NCBI GenBank assembly: GCA_040266995.1 | Contig: JAWRHV010000023.1 | Coordinates: forward strand, 1 to 64,000 | DNA from: UBA4312 sp040266995 | GTDB lineage: Bacteria; Bacillota_I; Bacilli_A; Erysipelotrichales; Erysipelotrichaceae | Length of the DNA: 64,000 bases | Reading direction: 5' to 3' | Shown here: positions 33,867 to 42,542 of the stretch, one piece after another | Layout of the letters: the number at the start of each line of letters is the position of its first letter | Numbering within the stretch: the first letter of the stretch is position 1 | The notes under the pieces: generated by a model | What the model saw: the letters and a program-made list of their open reading frames with translations, nothing else | What the model was told of the DNA's origin: nothing | The model's database searches: none | Position numbers and translations under genes: made by a program

Positions 33867-34728
33867 GATTTTTTAATACTTCATAGATGCCCTGCTCATC
33901 ATTGGAAAGAGTGACATGATCAGCCGCTCGTTTTACAGTCTCATCAGCTTGTCCCATCGCATAGCTATGATGTGACAAAGGAAACATGGGAATGTCATTA
34001 TCAGCATCTCCGAAAACCATTATTTCATCGGCTGTCCATCCATTCCGTTCCATCAAGTGTTTCAGCATCGTCCCCTTATCAAAGTTTTTAGCGACAATTT
34101 CGATATTTCGAATACTACTACGAAATATGGAATAATGTTCGGACAAGTCATCCAACAACCGTTGATAATACGTCGCTGTTTGTTGTGGATCATTCAGATA
34201 ATTCACTTTTCGGATCGTGTGCCCAATCCGGTCAAACGACTTTCTGTAGTGAATATCCGGATATCCATCACGCAGGTCATCCAGCCAGGACCATGGACCG
34301 GCAGTCCAAGGATAGTCATTGGATACATTTCGTTCGATCCGCAATTTTCTTTTAATCTCATACAGTCGATCCGGAATGTAAACATAGATCCCGTCATCAT
34401 AGAGCGCCCATATCTCACAATCCAGCTTTTTCCCGTAGCTGAATAATTCATTGACCTGTTCCGGTTCTAAATGACCGGGAGCCTCTCTGTTTCTTTTTTC
34501 AAGATCATAACAGCACAATCCGTTAAACTCAATCAAATAGCCACCATACTCCGGCATGTGCAATTGTTTCGCATAGGGCAGCAACCTCCGATAGTTCCGG
34601 CCACTGGCCAATACAAGACGTACTCCCTGTTGCTGCATTCGTAGCAGAATCTGTTGTGTTTCCGTACGAATACGGTTGGTCCCGTCCAGAAGTGTGCCGT
34701 CCATGTCCATAACAATTGCTTTTAACAT
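33853..34728 (-). CDS. HAD-family phosphatase (Cof type)
   Basis: Cytoplasmic haloacid-dehalogenase phosphatase of the Cof/YidA subfamily, 291 residues. DMDGTLLDG (nucleophile Asp near residue 8), ASGRNYRRLLP (motif 2), Lys in KGTMLKHL, and GDADNDIPMF (motif 4) are intact, with a large C2-type cap between. Substrate probably a small sugar or cofactor phosphate. Its stop codon lies inside the 3' half of the small RNA 2 terminator. It follows sstT by four bases and is likely co-transcribed with it. Confidence 0.9.
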   Translation of the reverse strand: MLKAIVMDMDGTLLDGTNRIRTETQQILLRMQQQGVRLVLASGRNYRRLLPYAKQLHMPEYGGYLIEFNGLCCYDLEKRNREAPGHLEPEQVNELFSYGKKLDCEIWALYDDGIYVYIPDRLYEIKRKLRIERNVSNDYPWTAGPWSWLDDLRDGYPDIHYRKSFDRIGHTIRKVNYLNDPQQTATYYQRLLDDLSEHYSIFRSSIRNIEIVAKNFDKGTMLKHLMERNGWTADEIMVFGDADNDIPMFPLSHHSYAMGQADETVKRAADHVTLSNDEQGIYEVLKNQKSG

Positions 34729-34732
34729 TTTC

Positions 34733-35992
34733 TTACTTCTTTTTCTTTCTGTTCATAAAATCAGGTAGCTCACGACCTTCTTTTAACCATTGCGCATATT
34801 CCGCCGTCGCCGCAAACATTACATCGCCTGATGAGTTCAATGCGGTTTCCACGCTGTCCTGTACCACGCCAATGATAAATCCAATACCTACTGCCTGCAT
34901 CGCAATGTCTCCGGAAATACCAAATAAAGAACAAGCCATCGGGATCAGTAATAAGGAACCGCCGGCAACACCGCTGGCTCCGCAAGCCGCAAATGTCGCT
35001 AATACACTAAGCACAAAGGCAGTGGCTATATCTACGTGTATTCCCATCGTATGTGCCGTTGCCAAAGCGAAGACCGTTATCGTAATGGCAGCTCCATCCA
35101 TATTGATGGTAGCTCCCAGCGGAATGGAAACGGAATACATTTCCTCATCCAGTCCCAGCTTTTCACACAATGCCATATTAATCGGAATATTGGCGGCCGA
35201 ACTTCTTGTAAAGAATGCCATCAATCCGCTCTCTTTCAAACACCTAAATACCAGCGGATACGGGTTTCTGCGTAAAAACAGGAAAGAGATCAACGGATCG
35301 ACAATCAGTGCCACAGCCAGCATACAGCCGACCAACAGCAATAAAAGTTTACCGTACGAAGTGAAGATCTCCAGTCCGTTCTGTGATATCGATGCATAGG
35401 ATAGGCCTAAAATACCAAACGGAGCAAATTCAATAATCCAGCGTACCAGCTGGGAGATGCCTTCGGATATGTCCACAAGCATCTGTTTTGTCTGATCCGA
35501 AGCGAGGGTTTTTAAAGCCAGGCCCAACAGAATAGACCAGAACAAGATGCTGACATAGTTCGCTGTTGCCAAAGCTTCTACCGGATTGGAAACAACATTG
35601 TTGATCAGGTTGGCAACAACCTCGCCAATTCCTGATGGAGCAGCTTCCTGGGCTACTTCTCCGCTAAGAACCAATGTCTGCGGGAATATATAACTGCCCA
35701 CAACGGCTACAACGGCAGCTAACAAAGTACTCGACATGTATAAAAAGATAACACGTACAAAGCGTCTGTCCATTTTACTGTTTGATTGAGCCAGAGAACT
35801 GGTAATCAACACAAAAACAAGAATTGGCGCAATCGAACGCAATGACCCTTTGAATACATCACCTAATACACTGATCCATTGTAGATCCTTAAATAAAACA
35901 CCTAAGACTGTACCGATAATCAACCCAATCAAGATTCGAATAATCAAACTGGTTGACCGGTATTTTTGAACAATACTCTTCAATCCATTCAT
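34733..35992 (-). CDS. sstT: Serine/threonine:sodium symporter SstT
   Basis: Dicarboxylate/amino acid:cation symporter (DAACS) family protein, 419 residues with about eight to nine membrane segments and two re-entrant loops. The serine-rich loop FFTRSSAANIPINM and the SIPLGATINMDGAAITI segment (Na+ site, NMDG) are typical of SstT. AAGGGAG precedes the ATG. A sodium-coupled transporter is consistent with the sodium-type ATP synthase c subunit in the same window. Confidence 0.93.
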   Translation of the reverse strand: MNGLKSIVQKYRSTSLIIRILIGLIIGTVLGVLFKDLQWISVLGDVFKGSLRSIAPILVFVLITSSLAQSNSKMDRRFVRVIFLYMSSTLLAAVVAVVGSYIFPQTLVLSGEVAQEAAPSGIGEVVANLINNVVSNPVEALATANYVSILFWSILLGLALKTLASDQTKQMLVDISEGISQLVRWIIEFAPFGILGLSYASISQNGLEIFTSYGKLLLLLVGCMLAVALIVDPLISFLFLRRNPYPLVFRCLKESGLMAFFTRSSAANIPINMALCEKLGLDEEMYSVSIPLGATINMDGAAITITVFALATAHTMGIHVDIATAFVLSVLATFAACGASGVAGGSLLLIPMACSLFGISGDIAMQAVGIGFIIGVVQDSVETALNSSGDVMFAATAEYAQWLKEGRELPDFMNRKKKK

Positions 35993-36004
35993 ATTTTTTT
36001 CTCC

Positions 36005-36033
36005 CTTATACTTACGATATCATGTTTAAACAA
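36005..36033 (-). promoter_or_regulatory. Promoter of sstT
   Basis: Minus strand TTGTTT (36033-36028), 17-nt spacer, TATAAG (36010-36005). Very short leader of about 6-10 nt, which would begin at the AAGGGAG ribosome site. Confidence 0.5.
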
Positions 36034-36124
36034 AAGAAACATCTATTTTTTATTTAGCTTTTTTTTAATAATTATCCATTTGATACCCTGTTTCCACATA
36101 CACTAATTTTTTTAAAAAATAGGC

Positions 36125-36153
36125 TTGTAAATCAACCTAAGCTATGATATTAT
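36125..36153 (+). promoter_or_regulatory. Promoter of tRNA-Asn
   Basis: TTGTAA (36125-36130), 17-nt spacer, TATTAT (36148-36153) with TGA extension. Confidence 0.75.
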
Positions 36154-36170
36154 TATTGAGCGTTGGCAAT

Positions 36171-36246
36171 GCCTCCATAGCTCAGTCGGTAGAGCGTCCG
36201 GCTGTTAACCGGCAGGTCACAAGTTCGAGTCTTGTTGGAGGCGCCA
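36171..36246 (+). tRNA. tRNA-Asn (GTT)
   Basis: 76 nt including encoded CCA. Acceptor GCCTCCA/TGGAGGC, D-loop AGCTCAGTCGGTAGAGC, anticodon arm CCGGCTGTTAACCGG with anticodon GTT, T-arm GTTCGAGTC. Single gene with its own promoter and terminator. Confidence 0.97.
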
Positions 36247-36270
36247 TTTTTTTATGCCTGCTCATTTTAC

Positions 36271-36303
36271 GGATGCCCTGTATTACGGGACATCCTTTTT
36301 TTA
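36271..36303 (+). terminator. Terminator after tRNA-Asn
   Basis: Stem GGATG-CCCTG/CGGGA-CATCC with one C-A mismatch, 5-nt loop and a T7 run. Confidence 0.75.
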
Positions 36304-36359
36304 TCCTGTTTTTTTTGTGCATCCCGTTGTTCCATTTTTATTTATAGACTGAGTTCTGG

Positions 36360-36388
36360 TTTACTCTTATTTCAAATTGTAATATAAT
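36360..36388 (+). promoter_or_regulatory. Promoter of the 113-aa hypothetical gene
   Basis: TTTACT (36360-36365), 17-nt spacer, TATAAT (36383-36388). Confidence 0.65.
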
Positions 36389-36431
36389 AAATATAACTTT
36401 TAATGATGGTATCAATCAGGAAAGGAGTAGC

Positions 36432-36773
36432 ATGACAGATCAGTTTGTTCTTAAATATGAAACTTTAGATGGAGATATTGGAAAAATAGTCTATGATGCA
36501 GATGGAGATATGTATGTTCACTATCGCATTCATGATTTCTCCAAAACGGTACCGGTCTATGCCGGGAACCGCCTTTATTTTTATGAAATGTTTAAACATG
36601 TTGTTATGGATATCAAGCGGATCATCGAAGCCGATCCGGTATTTGTCAGAACGATCAATGAGTCAATCTTTAATCAGGATACAGATGATTTATCCAGTTT
36701 CTACTTCTGGCAAATTCCTGACTATCACAGGGATCGATATATGGAAGCGAAAAAGCTGTTTTCACAAATTTAA
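36432..36773 (+). CDS. Hypothetical cytoplasmic protein, 113 residues
   Basis: Not recognised. A soluble acidic protein with many aromatic residues (YVHYRIHDF, RLYFYEMF, SSFYFWQIPDYHRDRYM) and no signal, membrane or metal motif. The coding call is supported by a strong promoter, AAAGGAG ribosome site 5-6 nt before the ATG, and a terminator right after the stop codon. Neighbours (tRNA-Asn, tagD) give no functional hint. Confidence 0.7.
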   Translation: MTDQFVLKYETLDGDIGKIVYDADGDMYVHYRIHDFSKTVPVYAGNRLYFYEMFKHVVMDIKRIIEADPVFVRTINESIFNQDTDDLSSFYFWQIPDYHRDRYMEAKKLFSQI

Positions 36774-36775
36774 AA

Positions 36776-36800
36776 ACAGGATGCTCTTGAGGCATCCTGT
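36776..36800. terminator. Terminator between convergent hypothetical gene and tagD
   Basis: Perfect 9-bp stem ACAGGATGC/GCATCCTGT with a 7-nt loop; T-rich on the plus side and A-run on the other, so it can act in both directions. Confidence 0.8.
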
Positions 36801-36812
36801 CTTTCTTTGTGC

Positions 36813-37268
36813 TTATTCGTGTCCAGGGTCTGTATTGATGTAATCGTGGTTGGTTTCACTTTCACCAACACTGGCTGCATCATACAGGTCTTTTTTCATC
36901 TGGCTGCTGGAAATCTCCGGTGTTCTTGGAAGATATACGACTTCAACACCCTCTTCTTTCAGGAAATCAAATTTTCCTTCCCAGTCATCGCCCATAACAA
37001 AGGTATCCACATGATATTCATGCATATCCGTCCGTTTTTGTGACCAGTTTTCTTCCGGTATAACCAGATCGACATAACGAATCGCTTCTACCAATGCTTT
37101 TCTTTGTTCATAGGTGAAATAACACTTCTTGTGTTTCTCATTCCAGTTGAACTCATCTGTAGATATAACAACAATCAGATAGTCGCCCAAAGCCTTAGCT
37201 CTTCTCAACAAGTTAATGTGTCCATAATGCAATAAATCATACGTTCCATAAGTAATTACACGTTTCAT
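36813..37268 (-). CDS. tagD: Glycerol-3-phosphate cytidylyltransferase
   Basis: Makes CDP-glycerol for wall teichoic acid; 151 residues. Nucleotidyltransferase motif GTYDLLHYGHINLLRRAK (HxGH, about residues 8-25), MGDDWEGKFDFL and RTPEISSS near 115 are typical of TagD. A C-terminal tail of about 20 residues (ETNHDYINTDPGHE) extends beyond the usual 129-132 residues. It follows gpsA, which supplies glycerol 3-phosphate, so the two genes form a short teichoic-acid/phospholipid precursor operon. Confidence 0.93.
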   Translation of the reverse strand: MKRVITYGTYDLLHYGHINLLRRAKALGDYLIVVISTDEFNWNEKHKKCYFTYEQRKALVEAIRYVDLVIPEENWSQKRTDMHEYHVDTFVMGDDWEGKFDFLKEEGVEVVYLPRTPEISSSQMKKDLYDAASVGESETNHDYINTDPGHE

Positions 37269-37319
37269 TTCCGAACCTCTTTCTTTCTGTTTAATCTTCT
37301 GTTCCTCATCAGAATCTGT

Positions 37320-38318
37320 TTAATATCGGTTTAGCTCTGATTTCTCTTCTCGTTCCATCAATTCCCGAATGACATCCTCCGGTTGTTTGTGTTCATTGAT
37401 GACCGCATTGACAGCGAATACAATCGGCATTTCCGCATCGTATTCTTTAGACAACATCATAGCTGCCGGAATTGCATGAATCCCTTCTACAACCATTCCT
37501 ACTTCTTTGACAGCCTGTTCCACCGATAAGCCCGATCCGATCAAATACCCTGCCCGGTTATTACGGGAATGCTCACTGGTAGCCGTTACAATCAGATCTC
37601 CAACGCCAGCCAGTCCAGAGAAGGTTTGTTCTTCACATCCCATTTTCATTCCCAGGCGGCCGATTTCCACCGCGCCACGAGTGATCAGGGCAGCCCGGGC
37701 ATTATCGCCGTAGCCCTGTCCTTTGGCAATTCCGCTTGCTAGAGCCACAATGTTCTTTAAAGCACCGCACAGCTCCACCCCAAGGATATCCTTATTGGTA
37801 TATACCCGCATTTTCGGTGTGGAAAAAACTCTCTGTACCGTTAAGGCAGCCTGCTCATCCCGGGAAGCCGATACAATGGTCGTCAATAAATCCAAAGCGA
37901 CTTCTTCAGCATGCGTAGGCCCGGATAAAGCGACCAGTCGCTGATGTCCCTGCAAAACATCCTGAAGGATTCCGGTCATTGTCAATAAAGTATCCGGCTC
38001 TATGCCCTTGGCGACATCGACAATCAGTTGATCATCCGGAATATAAGGCTTGGCCTGCATAGCCGTATTACGAACAAATACGGATGGTACCGCAAATACG
38101 ATGATATCCTTTTGTCGACATGCTTCTTCCAGATTTCCGGTAAATTCAATCGCATCCGGAATGATCATGCCCGGCAGGTTTTTATGAACCCGTTTTGTCG
38201 ATAGATCATGGACCTCCTGCTCAATCGGTGACCACATGATCACATCATGACCGGCATTGGACAATAGCCGTCCAATGGCCGTTCCCCAGGTTCCCGTTCC
38301 CAGTATTCCTATTTTCAA
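37320..38318 (-). CDS. gpsA: NAD(P)-dependent glycerol-3-phosphate dehydrogenase
   Basis: Reduces dihydroxyacetone phosphate to sn-glycerol 3-phosphate for lipid and teichoic-acid synthesis; 332 residues. Start taken as TTG at 38318 (LKIGILGTGTWGTAIG after TGAGG); another TTG lies five codons upstream, inside the ribosome site, and no ATG is suitable. Dinucleotide motif GTGTWGTA, catalytic Lys in GALKNIVALASGI (about 190) and the FSGLAGVGDLIVT segment are present. Operon partner of tagD. Confidence 0.95.
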   Translation of the reverse strand: MKIGILGTGTWGTAIGRLLSNAGHDVIMWSPIEQEVHDLSTKRVHKNLPGMIIPDAIEFTGNLEEACRQKDIIVFAVPSVFVRNTAMQAKPYIPDDQLIVDVAKGIEPDTLLTMTGILQDVLQGHQRLVALSGPTHAEEVALDLLTTIVSASRDEQAALTVQRVFSTPKMRVYTNKDILGVELCGALKNIVALASGIAKGQGYGDNARAALITRGAVEIGRLGMKMGCEEQTFSGLAGVGDLIVTATSEHSRNNRAGYLIGSGLSVEQAVKEVGMVVEGIHAIPAAMMLSKEYDAEMPIVFAVNAVINEHKQPEDVIRELMEREEKSELNRY

Positions 38319-38364
38319 TATATCAAACCTCAATTTCTTCAGGCAGGTTAATTCCTGCGTTTCT

Positions 38365-38393
38365 ATTATACCATTAATTTAACCGTTTGTTAT
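38365..38393 (-). promoter_or_regulatory. Promoter of gpsA-tagD
   Basis: Minus strand ATAACA (38393-38388), 17-nt spacer, TATAAT (38370-38365) with TGG extension. It overlaps the last codon of the kinase gene. The leader contains a small stem GCAGG/CCTGC. Confidence 0.6.
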
Positions 38394-39454
38394 AGCTTGT
38401 CACATGTAATCACAAAGGCTTTCGTATATGTTTCATACGGCTGCTTCAGCTGTATTGTATACTGATGCAGTTCCACTATCCTTTTTACAATGGATAAACC
38501 CAGTCCACTGCCCTCCGATTTTCGCGAAGCATCCCCTCTTACGAAAGGTTCAAACAACGCTTCCCCTTGATGGAGCTCTACCCCATTATCCGCTATGATA
38601 ATCTGGATGGCACCGGCCATTTCTTTGAGCTGCACTTTGATGGTTGTCCCCTCTTTGTTATGGCGTATGGCATTGATCAACAAATTCGCTACAACACGGC
38701 TCATCTGTGTTTCATCTGCATAGATAGTGCAAATGGTTTCCGGAATATCTATCTCCATTTCCATTTGGCGTTGCTCTGCTTCAGGGTACAAGCCCGCCGC
38801 CTCTCGCATCAACATCTCATTGATATTTACTTCCTTACGGTGAATAGAGAACCCGATACTGTCCACTTTTGTGTATTCGAATAAAACGGAAATCAAATCG
38901 GACATTTTCTTGGACTGGTTATAGATAGACTGAATGTATTCCTTTTCTGTATCCGCATCCGCAACCATATGATCCTTTAAAGCCTGCGACATCCCTTGGA
39001 TGGAAGTAATTGGTGTACGCAGATCATGCGCCACATTCGACAACATTTGATTTCGTTTTTGTATGGTTTCCATCTGTTTTTCTTCCTGCTCTTTTCTGAT
39101 CTTTGCCATTTTCCTTTCCACACCGGACGCAAAGACAAAACTTCCGATCACAACAGGAAGGAGGATCAAACCGATCATCAATACGATAAACAGAAGGGAA
39201 ACCGACTGGCTCAACAGCCCCCATAGACCAATCTGTCCGGATCCTAACAAAAAGCTGCGAAAAATGAATGTGATCCAGGCCAACCATGTACCTAAAGATA
39301 ATGATTGTGTAAAAGGAATCTGTAAAAGGTATTTAAAAAACGGACCAAATACCAGTATTTCCAGCTCCATGATCAGTACTTCTGCCAATACCACAAGCAC
39401 GATTGTCAGACAAAACTGCCGGATCAAAAATCTCTTTAAACTATCCCTTTTCAA
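38390..39454 (-). CDS. Sensor histidine kinase
   Basis: Membrane kinase of a two-component pair, 354 residues with TTG start at 39454 (7 nt after GGGG, overlapping the regulator's end); longer in-frame extensions lie wholly inside the regulator gene. Two hydrophobic segments (about 10-40 and 80-115) bracket a short extracellular part. The dimerisation/phosphoacceptor box VAHDLRTPITSIQGMSQAL and the ATPase motifs NLLINAIRHNKEG (N box), IIADNGVEL (G1) and GSGLGLSIVKRIV (G2) are intact. Signal unknown. Confidence 0.88.
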   Translation of the reverse strand: MKRDSLKRFLIRQFCLTIVLVVLAEVLIMELEILVFGPFFKYLLQIPFTQSLSLGTWLAWITFIFRSFLLGSGQIGLWGLLSQSVSLLFIVLMIGLILLPVVIGSFVFASGVERKMAKIRKEQEEKQMETIQKRNQMLSNVAHDLRTPITSIQGMSQALKDHMVADADTEKEYIQSIYNQSKKMSDLISVLFEYTKVDSIGFSIHRKEVNINEMLMREAAGLYPEAEQRQMEMEIDIPETICTIYADETQMSRVVANLLINAIRHNKEGTTIKVQLKEMAGAIQIIIADNGVELHQGEALFEPFVRGDASRKSEGSGLGLSIVKRIVELHQYTIQLKQPYETYTKAFVITCDKL

Positions 39455-40127
39455 GTCGATACCCCAATCCACGTATTGTCTTGATATATTCGGAAGGATT
39501 TTGTGAAAGCTTTGCGCGAAGCTTGCTGATGCATACCATGATATTGTTATCGGCAATCACATAATCCTCGTTCCATCCACATTCATAAATCTGCTGCTTC
39601 GTAAAAACCTTTCCCGGATGCTCCATAAACAATGCCATGATCCGGTATTCAACCGATGTCAGATCTATGACCTTGTCCCCTTTTTTCAGAGTACAGGATT
39701 CCGGATCCAGCACCAGATCCCGGCATGTCAACAAACGTACCTCCTCTTGTGCTGCTCCCAGTTTTTTCCAGCGACGCATATTCGAATTCACTCGAGCTAC
39801 AGCTTCCAACGGATTGAACGGTTTTACGATATAATCATCCGCTCCCAGATCCAGCCCCAGAATCTTATCTGAATCCTGATCTCTGGCAGAAAGAATGATC
39901 ACAGGAATCGAATAAGTATGACGGATTTCCTTCAGAACCTGAAATCCGTCTTTCTTTGGCATCATGATATCCAAAAGACAAAGATCGATGGATTCTTTTT
40001 TCATCCTATCCAATGCCATCTGCCCGTCCGAAGCTTCCAGAACATGATAACCCGCATTTTCCAGATACAGCTTTAAAACCATACGGATTTCTTTTTCATC
40101 ATCTGCAATCAATATTGTTGGCGTCAT
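39441..40127 (-). CDS. OmpR/PhoB-family response regulator
   Basis: Two-domain transcription factor, 228 residues. Receiver domain with acidic pocket ADDEKE (8-13), phosphoacceptor Asp in LLDIMMPKKDG (about residue 53), SARD and VKPF lysine; C-terminal winged helix (VEYRIMALFMEHPGKVF to RAKLSQNPSEYIKTIRGLGYRLE). VanR-like in length and style. Its ATG overlaps the DUF975 gene stop (ATGA), so the three genes are one operon. Proteins of this class bind direct repeats with 10-11 bp period. Confidence 0.93.
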   Translation of the reverse strand: MTPTILIADDEKEIRMVLKLYLENAGYHVLEASDGQMALDRMKKESIDLCLLDIMMPKKDGFQVLKEIRHTYSIPVIILSARDQDSDKILGLDLGADDYIVKPFNPLEAVARVNSNMRRWKKLGAAQEEVRLLTCRDLVLDPESCTLKKGDKVIDLTSVEYRIMALFMEHPGKVFTKQQIYECGWNEDYVIADNNIMVCISKLRAKLSQNPSEYIKTIRGLGYRLEKG

Positions 40128-40900
40128 AATGAACCTCCATAACGCAGCCTTTCATACAATGCTGCATTTGTCATATTACGATATGGATTTACATAGAATA
40201 TCCCTAATACTCCCAAGGTAAGGATACTTAACAGATTCCATCCGAGAAAGGAAAGATCCAGAACAAACGCATTCCACTTTTGTCCTGTCATCAACTGCCG
40301 ACTTTGATAAAACGCTTCTTTTGCGGTCATCGTTGTATCTTCAGCCAGAAGATAAGGAATCATTCGATATTCATAAGCTTTTACAATACCCGGTATCACC
40401 AATAGACACGTCCATAGGAGAATGTAAAGATCCCGGAAAAACAAGGTTTTCACATTCTCTTTGTAATTCATATCAAACCCGGCCCCGATTTCACTGACTT
40501 CGGCCTTACCATTCAGATTTCGTATAAAAAACCTTCGGATGCCTACCTCGATCGGATTTAAGATCAAAGCTGCCAGTCCCATCACAACAATGCACACCAA
40601 GACAAGGAGAAACACTGCTGCCAAAACAATGACAAGAATCCAGAAACCGGAAATATCTTCAGGCTGATCTGTATCTGTGATCTCCTGTTCCTCAAACTGC
40701 AGAGAATCATCTATAGAAGGAATTTGTTCGACGGTTTGCCCGGATGCGTCACTAAGATCGGTAATCACTTGAAAACCGCTGCCACCAAACAGACCACCGC
40801 CACCAACCACTACCAGGAGCAGGCTGATCAAGACCGTCTTCCAAAAATTATTTTTAAAGGCTCGCCGTCCCTTTTCTTTCATTTCTCTTCTAGACCACAT
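40124..40900 (-). CDS. DUF975-family membrane protein
   Basis: Integral membrane protein of 258 residues in the DUF975 family. Four to five membrane helices: one near residues 20-45, a polar external insert with Glu/Asp-rich sequence (about 50-82), then helices at about 85-115, 155-175 and 210-235. The C-terminal half shows the family pattern with YRMIPYLLAEDTTMTAKEAFYQSRQLM and FYVNPYRNMTNAALYE. Function unknown. First gene of an operon with the response regulator and kinase, so it may be a sensor accessory or a target. Confidence 0.8.
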   Translation of the reverse strand: MWSRREMKEKGRRAFKNNFWKTVLISLLLVVVGGGGLFGGSGFQVITDLSDASGQTVEQIPSIDDSLQFEEQEITDTDQPEDISGFWILVIVLAAVFLLVLVCIVVMGLAALILNPIEVGIRRFFIRNLNGKAEVSEIGAGFDMNYKENVKTLFFRDLYILLWTCLLVIPGIVKAYEYRMIPYLLAEDTTMTAKEAFYQSRQLMTGQKWNAFVLDLSFLGWNLLSILTLGVLGIFYVNPYRNMTNAALYERLRYGGSL

Positions 40901-40976
40901 ACTTCATCCTCTTCTATACTTTATTATAATCAGAATCTTGGTTTTGGAACCTTAATATTTTCTTAAACCATTGAAA

Positions 40977-41001
40977 AACAGTCTGCTTTGCACAGACTGT
41001 T
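40977..41001 (-). terminator. Terminator after trkH
   Basis: 9-bp stem AACAGTCTG/CAGACTGTT with a 7-nt loop and TTTTT on the minus strand. Confidence 0.75.
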
Positions 41002-41006
41002 ATTTC

Positions 41007-42542
41007 CTATACGCTATCCTCATCCATGAACTCATTCATGGAGTCTTCGTATTTATGCCGCAGCTTGTATTCCTTACCAACAAATGGTGCGACAAATATC
41101 AAGATCGGATAGATTTCCAAACGGCCGATCAACATGGCGATAGACAAAACCAGTTTCGATAACGTCGAGAAAGATCCAAAGTTTCCGAAGGGTCCACAGA
41201 CACCAAAACCAGGTCCGATATTTCCAATACACGCAAAGACCGCAGAAACCGTCGTTTCAAAGTCCTTTCCGTCCAACGATACGATCAATGTGATAATGGC
41301 CACCAATAACATAAAACAGCTGAAATAGCCTGTCACTTGATCCACGACACGCTTTGGAACAGCTTTTCCTTCAGAGGTTACAACTTGAACTTTATTCGGA
41401 TGGATCGTCTTCTGCAGATCCAAACGGATCTTTTTTACCAGGATGATCACACGGCTGACTTTAATCCCTCCACCGGTCGATCCCGCACAAGCTCCGACAA
41501 CCATCAAAAGTAAAAGAATGATTTTAGAGAAGGTTGGCCAAAGATCAAAATTAAACGATGAATAGCCTGTTGTGGTTATGATACTGGCCACCTGAAACAA
41601 AGCATACCGAAATGCCTGTACATAGGATCCATCATACAAAGGAACGATATTCAACGCAATCATTGTCACGGATGCCAATATAATAAGCAGATAAACCCGA
41701 ACCTCTTCCATTTTGAATGCTGATTTAAACTCTTTGATCAGCATCAGGAAATAAAAGTTAAAGTTAACTCCAAACAAGATCATAAAGATGGAAATAACCA
41801 TCTCATAATACGCATTGCCATACTGCCCGATTCCCTGATTGGTAACACTGAATCCTCCGGTCCCCGCAGTTCCGAATGTATTACACAACGTATCAAACAG
41901 AGGCATCTTTCCCACCAGTAAAAACAGTATTTCTATAATGGTCAAAGCCATATAGATGGAATATAGGATAAAGGAGCTCTTTCGTAGTCTCGGTACCAGT
42001 TTATCAATGACCGGCCCTGGCGATTCCGCTCGTAACAGGTGCATGGAATGATCGTTTGATTTAGGCAGGATGGCCAGTACAAACACAAGAATTCCCATAC
42101 CTCCGACCCAGTGTGTAAAGCTTCGCCAGAACAACATACATCGTGGTAAAGATTCCACCTCCGGCAGGATGCTGGATCCCGTTGTTGTAAATCCGGATAC
42201 CGTTTCAAAGAAACAGTCAATGAATTTGGGAATTGTACCTGAGATGTAAAAAGGCAAGGCACCGAAAACAGAGACAACAAGCCAGCATAATCCCACGGCA
42301 ATTAAGCCATCCCGGGCAAAATACTGTGCATGTTTTACCTTCAGACGACTTAACGGAAATCCCAAAATCAGACTGATGCCGATGACAAGAACAAAACACA
42401 GTACATCATCTATTTCTTTATAGATCAATCCACATACTACAGGAAGCAACATCAAACAGGCTAAAGCAATTAACACCATGCCCACAATATTTCCAATGAC
42501 TTGCCAATTAAGTTTTTGAAACTCTCTTTTAAGCCAAAACAT
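41007..42542 (-). CDS. trkH: Potassium uptake channel-like subunit TrkH
   Basis: Pore-forming K+ transporter of the TrkH/KtrB superfamily, 511 residues with about ten membrane segments. Four pore-loop filter sequences are visible: VSGFTTTGSS (about 96), FGTAGTGGFS (about 222), ITTTGYSSFNF (about 320) and IGNIGPGFG (about 435); GGMGI and GSTGGGIKVSR follow the expected places. It overlaps trkA by 14 bp and needs that cytoplasmic NAD-binding subunit for gating. Confidence 0.94.
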   Translation of the reverse strand: MFWLKREFQKLNWQVIGNIVGMVLIALACLMLLPVVCGLIYKEIDDVLCFVLVIGISLILGFPLSRLKVKHAQYFARDGLIAVGLCWLVVSVFGALPFYISGTIPKFIDCFFETVSGFTTTGSSILPEVESLPRCMLFWRSFTHWVGGMGILVFVLAILPKSNDHSMHLLRAESPGPVIDKLVPRLRKSSFILYSIYMALTIIEILFLLVGKMPLFDTLCNTFGTAGTGGFSVTNQGIGQYGNAYYEMVISIFMILFGVNFNFYFLMLIKEFKSAFKMEEVRVYLLIILASVTMIALNIVPLYDGSYVQAFRYALFQVASIITTTGYSSFNFDLWPTFSKIILLLLMVVGACAGSTGGGIKVSRVIILVKKIRLDLQKTIHPNKVQVVTSEGKAVPKRVVDQVTGYFSCFMLLVAIITLIVSLDGKDFETTVSAVFACIGNIGPGFGVCGPFGNFGSFSTLSKLVLSIAMLIGRLEIYPILIFVAPFVGKEYKLRHKYEDSMNEFMDEDSV

